Of a DNA stretch of 64,000 nt, positions 32,681 to 43,697 are shown piece after piece. Made by a program: the position numbers and the translations under genes. The notes under the pieces are model-generated. The model worked only from the letters and a program-made list of their open reading frames with translations, was not told the DNA's origin and searched no databases. Position 1 is the first letter of the stretch, and each line of letters starts with the position of its first letter. This DNA is from Halichondria panicea (taxonomy: Eukaryota > Porifera > Demospongiae > Suberitida > Halichondriidae), in assembly GCF_963675165.1 (NCBI RefSeq), contig NC_087384.1, forward strand, positions 5,945,182 through 6,009,181, in the 5' to 3' direction.

Positions 32681-34957
32681 GGGGGGGGATGGAGTAAACA
32701 GATTGTAACGGTATAATAAAAATTTCGATTTGCCCAATTTTTCCGAGATCCTATTACATACTCTCTCCTTCTGCTTTTCCATGGTAGGTAATTGCAATGT
32801 CATATTTGGGGTCAAAGTGCATCACCCCACCCCCTTTTCCCAATCCAGGAGGTACGGACATCATCTCGTGTTTTGCTGGTCAGAACCCGACTGTGCCAGT
32901 GTACAGAGGGGAGCTTCAGAGTAGGAACCTGGGCATGGCTGTGGAGTGCTGGGACACCGACGGTGGGTGGTGGAATCATGCACTTAATATAATTATGCTG
33001 GGATATGGCTCTTTGAAATTTCTTTAGAATTGTGCTAAAATAGTGTGGTGGGAAGTGGCTTTAGAATGCGTGTACCAGCTAGCTAGGCTGGCTTAATAGT
33101 GTAGAAAGTACGACGGAGCTTAGAATTACTAGGCATGGCTCAGAGATTGTCCGTAAATACATCACTTTAAAAGCAATTATTGGTACGACTTCTCTTAGCT
33201 AGCTAAGACCTTATTTAAGAATTCCAAATCTTAGTGTCTGGTAACCATATTTCACCTGGGTCACCTGATATTGACTTAATTACTACACATGCCCCACCCC
33301 CTGTAGGTAAGGAGGTGCTTGACGACAGTGGGGAGCTGGTGTGTACCAAGCCCTTCCCCTCCATGCCCACCCACTTCTGGAATGATGACGATGGCATCAA
33401 GTACACCAAGGCATACTTCACAAAGTTCCAAGGTGTGTGTGTGTGGGTGTGTGGGTGTGTGCGTACGTGTGTGTGTGGGTTGGAGGGGTTGTAAACAAAA
33501 GAATAAAAATTGTGAGGAACTGCTGACCGGAGTGCATGTAAGATAAATATTGCTTACATTTGTATAAGACATGAATGGTTAACTTCTACTAAATGTAAGT
33601 ATCTGTGTCTGTGTCTGTGTCTGTGTCTGTGTGCCTCAATTATTTTAGCAATTAGCCTCTGGAATAACGTTGAGTGTGGGCAGAATATCGAGGCATAATC
33701 ACGCCCACGCTCAACGTTATTGCAGAGGCTAATTGCTACATTGAGGCACACGTGTCATACCTCCTCTAGTGTGTGTCTGTGTGTTGAGTGTGCCCCCTGA
33801 CATGTGTGTTGCCTAGCAGCTGTTGATATTGTTGTCTTCTTTGATTAATTGCCCTAATTAGTGACTATCTAGTTATCGTGTATATAATAATTATGTGTGT
33901 GGGGGTGGGTTGGCTTTCAATCTGTTTAGCATAATTTATTATATCAATTTTAAAGCCTCATCCATTCTAAACTGTAATAGTATCGAAATCCATCAAAATT
34001 ATGTTAGGCGTATAACACATCATTTTCGAGGTTCAGTACAATTTGTGAAAACCATGAAAACTACCAAAAAATGATGGGGCTCAAAAATGGTTATTTTGGT
34101 ACGTGATTTTTATGTTCTGCACTCACCCTCCCCCTCACACATGTGTGCAGGTGTGTGGGCCCACGGTGACTATTGTGTCATTAACTCTCGGACAGGTGGA
34201 ATCGTCATGCTTGGACGAAGGTGGGTTTCAATATTACTGTCCCATTAATTATAATTATACTCTAATTCGTTCCTCCTATAGCGATGGTACTTTGAACCCT
34301 GCTGGAGTCAGATTCGGCAGTGCAGAAATCTACAACATAAGTGAGTGTAACTTCTTCTAATTATACAACAATAAAATTGTTTTGCCGAGCTCATTAACTC
34401 ACTGATTTCTCCAGTTGAGCATATGGAAGGCATAGCCGATAGTCTGTGTGTGGGTCAGCGTATTAGCGGTGGTGATGAAAGGGTTATCCTCTTCCTCAAG
34501 ATGACACCCGGCCACTCATTCTCGGAGGATATTGTCAAAAAGGTCAAGGTTCAACTCAGGACACAGCTATCCGCTAGACATGTACCGGCAGTTGTCTTGG
34601 AAACCACAGACATACCAGTAAGTTTATTGTATGTCAGGACTTGAATGTGAGGAGTTTCATCATAATTATGCGTTTTCTTTTTCACGAGACAGTACAAAAT
34701 AATGTAAAAGTATGATTAATTGCATGTGACTGTACGCATGTATTTTTACACTTTGTACGCAACCTCACCACCACCCCCCCCCCCCACACACACACACACA
34801 CACACAGTACACCATCAACGCTAAGAAGGTGGAGGTAGCTGTTAAGAAGATAATCTCTGGAGAGGAAGTCCAACAAAGAGGGGCGCTGGCCAACCCGCAG
34901 TCGCTCGACTTGTACTACAACATACCAGAGTTGCAGCTATCAGGACAGAACCACTAA
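29213..34957 (+). CDS. AACS: Acetoacetyl-CoA synthetase
   Basis: Fourteen exons (starting 29213, 29805, 30356, 30890, 31349, 31671, 31923, 32437, 32849, 33307, 34151, 34282, 34415 and 34808; last base 34957) join in frame to 659 residues (human 672). It ligates acetoacetate to CoA with ATP in the cytosol, feeding ketone-body carbon into sterol and fatty-acid synthesis. The ACS N-terminal domain is [18 protein letters not shown] with [14 protein letters not shown]. Adenylation motifs are [20 protein letters not shown] (A3, about 270-290), [27 protein letters not shown] (A5), [20 protein letters not shown] (A7) and [20 protein letters not shown] (A8). The C-terminal Lys lies in [14 protein letters not shown] (about 616-617); the usual NGKK is NAKK here. 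All adenylation motifs look intact. Introns hold several CA/GT runs and a MITE. Confidence 0.96.
30225..30312. repeat. Tandem duplication in AACS intron 2
   Basis: The word ACTAGCTCAGTATACTAGC with a following GCATGCAGC recurs at about 30228 and 30286 with short partial copies between, about 55-60 bp apart. Intronic and non-coding. Confidence 0.7.
32105..32222. repeat. Tandem duplication in AACS intron 7
   Basis: A unit of about 57 bp ending in GTGTACTCTAACYTATAGGCTGAGAT is present twice (ends near 32166 and 32215). Intronic. Confidence 0.75.
33632..33751. mobile_element. Hairpin MITE in AACS intron 10
   Basis: GTGCCTCAATTATTTTAGCA... and its inverse TAGCAATT...ATTGAGGCAC form arms of about 45-50 bp. 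The inner parts GGAATAACGTTGAGTGTGGGC and GCCCACGCTCAACGTTATT are nearly perfect inverts. The preceding (TGTGTC)n run is separate. Confidence 0.8.
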
Positions 34958-35258
34958 CTTATAACTAGCTTTGTGGACTCTATCTCTATGCCATATATTT
35001 TTAGCACAGCGAGTTGTTTTTAGGAACTAATTTACAATGTTTACATGTACCCCCCCTCTGTTAAGTAACAGCTGCACAGATTTTATTATGTAATTGACAT
35101 GAACACGTTTAAATTAATGCAGATCTCAGACAATTTTCAATTGATATTGAACACAGCGCTATACAAAATTGAGAGATAATTATAAATCGGTTGATATCAC
35201 AAATAAGTTAAGAGTTAATAAGAACTTGACCAACGTATACGTAAGAGGTGGGTCATTG
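34958..35258. other. Intergenic, tail-to-tail between AACS and the coiled-coil gene
   Basis: 301 bp of AT-rich sequence containing both 3' flanks. No ORF or repeat recognised. Confidence 0.5.
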
Positions 35259-38200
35259 CTATGAGTGTTTGCTGGACGTGGAGAGATGCAACGAGGGAAC
35301 AGCTGATCTCTTGAGGCTCTTTATCTGACTCTCAATCTCCCTGGATAGGGGAAGGTAGACATTTAATAAGTTAAGAGTGCTGAGCTTTATGACTCATGCA
35401 GTCACAAACATGCATGTACTACACTACACATTGACTGCACCGTAATTATTGCACTAATAATTACTATGAGACATCACTGATCAGTATAATTATATACCTA
35501 AGCTACAAAAACAGCTACAGTACCTTGACCGCCCCCCCCCCCCCACCAACCCACCTTGTAGAGGCGTGTGATTCGTGCATTGAGGCCGAGTGCTTGTCCA
35601 TGTCAGATTGCATCTGTCCCATGTCCTCCCTCAGAGACACAAGGTATGACTGGAGACCATGCAGCTTCCTACAAGGAAGCAATAATTATTATTATGAAGC
35701 ACTAACAGACTCGCATAGTTTTTGAAGGCCAATAACTTGAGTAAAATTTCGATGCCTTAATTATATATCCATTTGTACTACATGGTACGATACATTATTA
35801 TAGAGATAGTGGGGAGCTACACCAGCACTAACGTGGTACAAAGGTCATGGGATTTGTATGTACGTAATAATGAGGCACTTCACATGCACACTACCTTTGG
35901 AAGGCCATAACTTCATGGAAAAGAAGCATTTCTGTTCAGATCAAAATACACTTTCAAAGGTTTTAGACACACCCACTCACTTGTTCTTAGTTCCTAGCTG
36001 CTCGTGAAGAGCATCAATCTCCCCGGACTTCTGTATCTCCGCGACCTTTTGACCCTGCTTCCTGGCCTCCTCCAGTCGTGATGTCATCTCCGTCTGCATG
36101 GCCTGAGTGTAACCGAGGGTTTCACCAGCACCACTGCCGTCACGTGTCCGTCTTCCCTGTGTCTGTGTGAGGGTTGCACGTATACTAATTATACTTACTA
36201 GCAATGAAGGTAGGTATTTCAAAGGGCTACAAAATACATTTTTAATGTGAAAAATGCACAATTTTATGAGTAATCAAAGTCAGCGATCAAACTGGCCAAT
36301 TTTGGGAAAATATACAGCAACAACACAAATTTGTACGGTAGAGACAACAATTTTGTGCCACTAAAAACTCTCATATGTTCATAAACAATTAAGCAGTACT
36401 AAAAGATTCGTGTCCCATTGTTTGTCAGGTGACCAGCCACCATTACTGACCTTTTTACTGGCAGCCTTTGCTCGGTGCAGATCATCTAACTTTCTCTTTA
36501 TACCCTCCTTTTCGGCGACCGTCTGTGCTAGTCCTTGCTGCTCCGTTAACCATCGATCCAGAGCACTTATCTCAGCCCCACTGACCACACCCCCTGGACC
36601 ATCTGTGGACGAGATAGATAGATAGATTGTGAATACACTGTACAGTACATTAAACGTAACAGCTACTGTCATTCATACACTGTATGAGATGATGCGAATA
36701 CAGTCATACAAACATTCAGTATCACATCACACATACAACAATGCTCACATAGTGTACATGTATATGTACATTATACTGAACAGTATAACCAATACCACAC
36801 TGTCGGCACACCTGGCTCATTTCCAGCTGAGCTGTCCACTCGGCCGTGACGGAGCAGCTGTGCTCTTAACCCTTCCATCTCCTCCGCATGTCTCTTGTTT
36901 GCCAGCTGTAACTCGTCTTCTAACATGTTCCTTTCCCCCTCAAGCGCTTGTACTTGTGCTTGTAACTCTTGTGTCAAAATGTTTAACTGTGCTTCTTTTG
37001 TTCTCAGTAACGTACTCTGTGCTTCAGTCGTTTGCAATCGTTTGTTAAGTTCAAAAGATACCTGTTCTTTTTCAGTTGTGAGGTCCGCCATTGCTTCTTT
37101 AAGACTATCCATTTCACCGGCAATCTCTGACAATTGTTCCTCTAAATCTTTCAAACGTCTATCTTTGCTCAAAAGCTCACTACTCAACTCGGCCAATTTC
37201 TTCCTTTCTTCTTTTTCAGCCTCCTTTGAGGTCTGTTGTGCTCGCTTAGAATGTTGTAGCTGTTTCTCGAGCAGCTCCATTTTCTCGGCAATGGCTTCAT
37301 CTTCAAGTTCTTTCTCCTCGAGAACACGTTGTGCTTGAGCGGATAGTTTCAGAAGACACGCCTCCCTCTTTGCCAGTGCCACCTCCAACCCACCTGTATG
37401 GTCCCTCATAGCGCCCTGTGTTAGCTCCATACCAGACAGTCGTCCAGTCAGCTTCTCAATGTTAAGTTTCAACTCTTGAATCTCGTCACGCAATTTCAAC
37501 TCGTTTTCTTGTCCATTTTGCTTCAGTTTTTTCACCACCACTGTGCCAGCTCTTTCGATTTCGTTTTTCTGTGCCATTTCCTGTTCAAGTTGCTCGCCGA
37601 GCTGCTTGTTCTGTCGCGTGAGATTCTCCGTTTGGCTCTTTAGTTTGTCCCTCTCTCTCTCGGCTTGTCTTAGACTACTCCTCAGTTGAGGGGTGGCATT
37701 TGCTTTCAACGGACTCTCCAGCATCACAGATGCGTTTCTAAGCTCGCTTTTCAATCGATAATTCTCGTCTTCAAGTTTGGACACAGCCGAATCGTGTTCT
37801 TGCATCGCTTCTTCCATTTCTCTCTTAGTTTGATCTTCAATTCTTTTCAACGTTCGCAGCTCTGTCTCCAAATGGTTAGCTTTGGCTTGAGCCTTGATCA
37901 GCTCTCCTTGGTGTGCAATTTTCAACGAATTCACTTCAGCCTGCAACTGTGATTTGTCCCGTACTAGCTTCTGAAACTCCTCCAAACTTTTCGAAGGTGA
38001 GGTGTCCAATTTGCCTTCAAGATGAGCCTTCTCTTGTTTCAATTGTGCCAGTTGTTCATCCAATTCTTTCTTGGCCTCCCTCAAAGAACACAGTTCGTCC
38101 TCCATTGAATCTTTCTCTGTGGCAAGGTGGGAAATAACTCGGTCCTTTTCTTCCACACTATCTTGTACATCTCCGCTCTTGGTGGCTATTGACTGAAACT

Positions 38201-41200
38201 GGTCTTGCAGGTTCTTGAAGTGATCGATTATTTCTCCCGATTGTGATTCAAGGGTTTGTAATTCTTCAACTTTTTCTTCAAGTAGACGATCTTTTTCCAT
38301 TAATTGTGAGGTAAGGTTTTCGTTGTCAGCTGCCATTGCTCGCCTGGCTTGCTCGGACGTTCGCAAGATGGAGTCCTTTTCCTTGAGAGCAGATTTCAAT
38401 TTTCCCTCCAATATAGCTAACTGGTGTTTAGTTTCATCAAGTTCGGTTTCGAGAAACTTTCGCCCGTCATTAGTCATATCCAACTCCTGTTTCATAATCT
38501 CCCTAGCATCTTTAAGACCTTGTAAAGCCGCGCCTTTACCGACCAGAGCGGCCTCTGCATCTCGTAGACTTTCTTGCAAACCGCTTTCCAATTCCTCCAT
38601 TTTCGATTCTTTGTCACAAAGTGTTTGTTGAGTAGCTTGCAGCCTGTCCTTGAGTTCTTTGGCAGTGTGGGTTAAAACTTCATTCTTCATTTCAACATCC
38701 TCTGCTTTCTCCTCAGACTCTTCTTTAGCAGTTAGAGCATCAGCTAGTTCAGATTTCAATTTATCGACCATATCTTCCTGGAATTTCACCGCTTTTTTCA
38801 ATTCATGCGTCTCTGCTAACACATTTTCAAACGAGTCCTCTCTCGATATAACGTCGGCTTCGATAGCTTCTAGCTCACTGACCATTCTAGCTTTGTCATG
38901 GAGTACAGCTCTCTGTAACTGACCGATTTGATTCTGAAACAATGAGTTCTCTTCCAACAACTGTTCGACCTTGATACTCTGTGCTATTGCGTTGGCCTTC
39001 GCTTCACTTAGCTCGCGTTGTAGCTTCCCTTTAGTTTCCATTGAGTCTTGAAGTTGCTGATGCAGCCATCCTTTAGCTTCTTCCAGAGCTCCATAACTGG
39101 CTTCCAGAGACGACGATTTCGACTGCTCTCCACTCAATTCACTTTTCTTCTTTTCTAGTTCACTTCGAGCATCTTTAAGCTTCTTTTGTGACAACGCTGT
39201 GGCCTCTTTTTGTTCCTTCAACGCTGCTCTAGATTCGGTGAGCTGTCTGTCCAGTTTTTGAGAATGTTCTTTTTCTTCAGCTAATTCACGTCCAAGAACA
39301 GCCCCCGCCATTTTCTCCCCATCAATTTTGTCCTCAAGTTCCTCTCTCAATTGTTTAAGTTCTTGGCCATTATTAGAGGACAATTGTGATAAATTGTTTG
39401 AATTTGGTCGAATGTTTTTCTGTCTTTCTTTCTCAAGCGCCTCAGTTAAATCGTCGAGTTGAGCTTCGGCTTGACTCAATTTCGACTGCAAATTTGCTCG
39501 ATCTTTGAGAGTGTTTTTACATTCGTTAACGACACTTTGCAGCTGCCCTTCGAGGTTAGCTTTAGCCTGCAGGGCTTTGGTCAGTTTATCCCTGAGCGGT
39601 CCAGATTCAGACTCTGGCAACAGTTGATAAGATCCATCTTCGCTGGGGGTCCTTCTTGTAGACGGTACGAGTGACGACAATCGAGGGGTGGGGGGCGAGT
39701 GCTTATCAGATGAAGATGAGTTGCGATGCCACTTATTCTTAGGTTTATCGGAGGCTTGGATATGCGAGGGTAACTTTGAAGGTTCGGGGGTCGTAGATCT
39801 GTGGTCAGATAATGACCTGGGTAGACCAAGGCTTTTATTCTCAACCGGTGTGGGGGTGTGTGATTTCCTAGCGGAGGTCACTTCTATCGGGAGGGTGACG
39901 GGTATCATGTGACTGCTAGAACCAGCTGTTAGGTTTTCCTCTGCCGAATCAAACGGATCGTTCAGGTACGCCTCTGTAAGATGCTGCACTGATACCACTG
40001 AGCTTGTCTCGATATCCGAATCATCGTGTCTAATAGACAATCTGTGTGGAGGGAACTCGGCGCCTTTGGGGGAGGGAGGCAACAAAGGTAAAGTTGAGGT
40101 CTTTAGTGAGGTAAAGGCACGGTCAGAATATTGTTCATGAGTTGAATCTTCGTTCTCTTGTGGTAATTTCTCGACAAATTCAATTGATTGTCCGTCGGTC
40201 TGCGCTGTAGTAGTTTGGTTTCCATGGAGATCAGGGATGGGTGTGGCATCTCTGGAGGTGTGATCAACTGTTTCTTCACTTTGCTGTGAGACTGTGTTGT
40301 CTAGACTAGGTATTGTGCTGGTTGCCATAGGGACAGCGTTTCTGTCAAGGTCCGATGAGTATGGTGAGCTGGTGAGAGGCTCTCGAAGGTCAAAGGTCTC
40401 ACTGTCACTGACGATGGAGGGTGTGGCAGAATGGGCGTGTCTCAGGCTGGCATTACTAGAGCGACTCACCTGCATAATCAATCAGATACATACATGCACA
40501 TGTTAATAATGTGGTAGGTAGATCTATATGTACACTCGTTCTTTGAAGCTTGTATGTACACTCTATAAATTATGCTATTAATACTTGTGCCTATACAGAT
40601 CATCGGGGTATCATTTGTTTTTCGGCTGTGTATGGCCAAATTGCCAAATTAGCAAATATGAACTTGATACAACAGTTAAAAGGTCTCTTTCTAAGCTTTC
40701 ATAACATCGGATCCATGGAATCTAAGTTATAGCAGCTGAAAGAGTTCCCGAATCATTGATTTAAAACGGGGGGAGTGTAGTTGGAAATATCCTAAAAGAA
40801 AATTTTAGGGGGGGGGGGTAGGAGTTGGTAGATTATGCTCGACTATTATGCTATTCTTTTATGCTCAAGTTAGCAGCCTATTATTCTTTTCAAATTGCCT
40901 ATTATTCTTTTCAAATCACATAGGCCCCATGTCGCTGCACAAGTAACATCAAACTATAAGTAATGGCCACATGACTCCATCTATTACACTACCAAGGAGA
41001 TAATTAACCATCAGTACTTCCATCAGTCTACAAATGTTTTTACTATGCATGACTCGTACTGACCTGTACTTCTAAAACCTGCATAAAGGTGCCTATTATG
41101 CCAGCATAATTTTCACCCCAAAAAATGTACCTATTATGCTCAAAATTACGCCAGTATAATCTACCAACCCCTGGGGGGGGTAAAAGCCCCCCTGAAAGTA

Positions 41201-41625
41201 ACCCTGCTATAGGTACGCACACATGTACATGTACATAGGATATGACATTGTAAATATGAAACCAAAACACACAACACACACACACACATAATTATGCGTA
41301 CCTGAGTCGACAATATACCGAAACTCTCTGTCACAGAGGGTGGTTTCGTTGGGTGTGGTTTAGTACTCGGCAGTGTGAAACTATACAACAGTCCACCCTC
41401 GTTGTCCATGCTTACGGGAAATCCCCCACCCACGCGATTAGGACCAGCCCTCAAGGCAGACAACACACTCAGGTCCGTCGGACGACTTTCTGGTAATAGG
41501 TGTGACCTGGGCTGTTGTACCACACCCACTGACGGGACAGACTTGAGGACGGGGTCGGAAGGGTCAATTTGGCGATCATCAGCCGAAAAAAAGAACAAAT
41601 TATCGGCTGGAGAATTATCTGCCAT
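35259..41625 (-). CDS. Large coiled-coil protein, family not identified
   Basis: Minus-strand exons 41625-41302, 40469-36812, 36602-36451, about 36156-35981, 35668-35555 and 35340-35259 join in frame to about 1,501 residues. I do not recognise the family. Residues 1-400 are Ser/Thr/Pro-rich and probably disordered (PLTSSPYSSDLDRN, TPTPVENKSLGLPRSLSDH). From about 400 to the C-terminus it is almost continuous coiled coil, with long heptad runs such as KLTKALQAKANLEGQLQSV and few helix breakers. The C-terminus is DREIESQIKSLKRS-like followed by a short Ser-rich tail. The layout suits a centrosomal, golgin or cytoskeletal scaffold; that is inference from form only. The start of exon 4 could shift six bases. 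One 3.66-kb exon holds most of the protein. Plus-strand ORFs over 36895-39912 are shadows of it. Confidence 0.8.
40805..41185. mobile_element. TIR element in intron 1 of the coiled-coil gene
   Basis: GGGGGGTAGGAGTTGGTAGATTAT... and ...ATAATCTACCAACCCCTGGGGGGG face each other about 375 bp apart. The interior has repeated words such as GCCTATTATTCTTTTCAAAT (twice) and CTATTATGC, and no ORF. It is probably a non-autonomous DNA transposon. Confidence 0.65.
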
Positions 41626-42583
41626 TATGTTGTACCGTGTAGTAGGAGTCCACTTCTATTAAATTATGTCTCTTTGATCCCTACATAATGAGTATATAAA
41701 ATCATAAAATCATTTTTGTGTTAATGGTCTTACTTTTATATTGAGGGTCTGTTAGCCTAAAGAATTAGAATAGTTCAGCTAGCTAGCTCAGCAGGAAGGC
41801 AGCCATGCATGCACAGAGTTGTTAGGGAGTGGTTTAGTTAGCAAGGAGGGGCTGCAAACTTGATCTCAACTATATTATATTTATAGCATGCAATGAAGTG
41901 GTGCTAACCCTCGGCTGGGTATATACAGTTTTGTATGTATGATACGAAGAGCATGGAAGCTGGCCAAGTAGCAAATAATATGAGCAATGAAGACTCTACA
42001 GGCATGCTCATAATTCTAGCTTTCTACTTTAGTGCCCTTTTCCATTGTTCCTGGTACAGGATCACTTCAGCTGTGAATACATACCTCGATAAAGGACGCT
42101 TGTATAATTATAGGCCTAAGGTCAAAGTTCATGGACATAATTTATTATTAATTAACAATAAAATAATTATTATTATGCATGGTCTTAGTTAGATATTATA
42201 CTGTGTCATAATTAACAATGAAAAAAAGGCTACTTTTTAATTTTTTTTTCAAGCATAAGGACAAAAACCAAGTAGCAACTGAATACAATAAAAAGCACCG
42301 CGGGTGCTGATGCCTCGGTGGAGGTACCAAAGCTACATTAACATAAAACTACTAATAGCTAGCTAGCTTTTATACAAATATTTATATCATGAACATTTTT
42401 AATTTTGCTGCATGCAATCACAGGGAAACTTAAATAGTGGTAATTAATGATCGACCATTATTGTCAATGTTAAAAACGATCGATACCAAAAGTTAATACT
42501 ATCAGATTCACTGCCCACTTTATACAAACCACTTCCGGTGACTCAAAGTAGCGCTGGGGTTATTCGGGCTCCGGAGCTGGTGG
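41626..42583. other. Intergenic with a dispersed repeat fragment
   Basis: Upstream region of the coiled-coil gene, then about 42285-42500 matching 57735-57910: GGTGCTGATGCCTCGGTGGAG, AAAGCTACAT, AACATAAA, and later AATGATCGACCAT and GTTAAAAACGATCGAT. No X-box-like site was seen upstream of the coiled-coil gene. The ORF at 41935 lacks any recognisable character. Confidence 0.55.
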
Positions 42584-43355
42584 TAGACTCGCAAGCCACT
42601 CCCTTTTCTCTGATTGGACGGGGGCGGGAGAAAAGGGACTGGTGACTCTGGGACACATTTTGTGTCTCTACCAGAATTTGGGTAGAGATTATTCATTGAT
42701 TTTTCCACGTGATCCAAATATTGCGTGAGGTTAAGTAGAATTGCGTAGCCTGCAAAAGTGATCGCGGGCTTCTTAGCTACAGTTTAAGAATGGATGCTAG
42801 TGCTAGAAAGGAGAAGATGATGGAGTAATAACATCATCAGGCATTCAGCTAGGATATAGTCATCTAAGACACCAGCAGAGATTAGCTTGTTTTAGTTTTA
42901 CGTGATGAGAACTGGCAGCCGAAAGTCATTGGTTGCCTAAAGCTTTTAATAACCTGTACAATACAAGACAGATAATGGCAGACGGCAGCAGTTGAATTGA
43001 GAGTAGTCAGACTTGTACAAGCTGTCTTAAATCGCTGCCACTCCTCGGTTCAAAGAAGGACTGCCAAGATTTCTACGTTCATCAGCTGTTCCATGCTAAT
43101 CCACAAGTTATGGCACAACAGACACTGGTACAAGGATCTATAAAATCAAAAGGCTGGCTAAATAGATCTGTATACTTGTCTCCTGTGTGTCTTTAGCTTT
43201 TGACGCATCAGAATAAATTGGATAATTTGCACGTGACATTAATATTTAATAGCATTCCTGATTTACACAAGCTGTAGCCCAGAGTCACCAGTCCCTTTTC
43301 TCCCGCCCCCGTCCAATCAGAGAAAAGGGAGTGGCTTGCGAGTCTAAGCTGGTGG
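42575..43355. mobile_element. 763-bp MITE, 69-bp perfect TIRs, 9-bp target duplication
   Basis: The element spans 42584-43346. Its 69-bp ends, beginning TAGACTCGCAAGCCACTCCC, are perfect inverted copies (42584-42652 and 43278-43346). The direct repeat AGCTGGTGG flanks both sides (42575-42583 and 43347-43355). The interior of about 625 bp has no ORF of note. A 9-bp duplication and long TIRs fit a Mutator-like non-autonomous element. Identical arms imply recent activity. It ends 19 bp before the left terminus of the Ginger1 element. Confidence 0.93.
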
Positions 43356-43697
43356 TGGGTCAACTGGGTACCGGTGTCACAGGACACGGCCTCCCCCAGG
43401 ACAGGAGCTCCGGGGGGGGTTTCGTCCTTAGGATAAATCCTCCCCCCGGAGTTTCTGTCCTAGGACAAAAGCTCCTACCCCAGGACCAGAGCTCCCCCAT
43501 TCTGCGGTGCAGGTGAAAGTCAGTCCACAGGTAATCTGAGAGGACTAAGCTAGACTAGGCTACGAAGTAAACAGCCATAGACAAAGCCTAACTAGATGCA
43601 ATAGATGCTGTATCTATTATGTTATAGATCTCAATACTCAATATATACAACAATGCAAGAGAAAGAAGTACAATAAATATAACCAAAAGTGCACAAA

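Noticed and set aside
36895-39912. Ser/Cys-rich plus-strand ORFs
   Set aside because: They are antisense shadows of the long coiled-coil exon on the minus strand.
41935-42192. 85-codon ORF with a hydrophobic stretch
   Set aside because: Composition is dominated by AT-rich translation (Ile/Asn/Lys runs), with no homology I recognise and no splice context.
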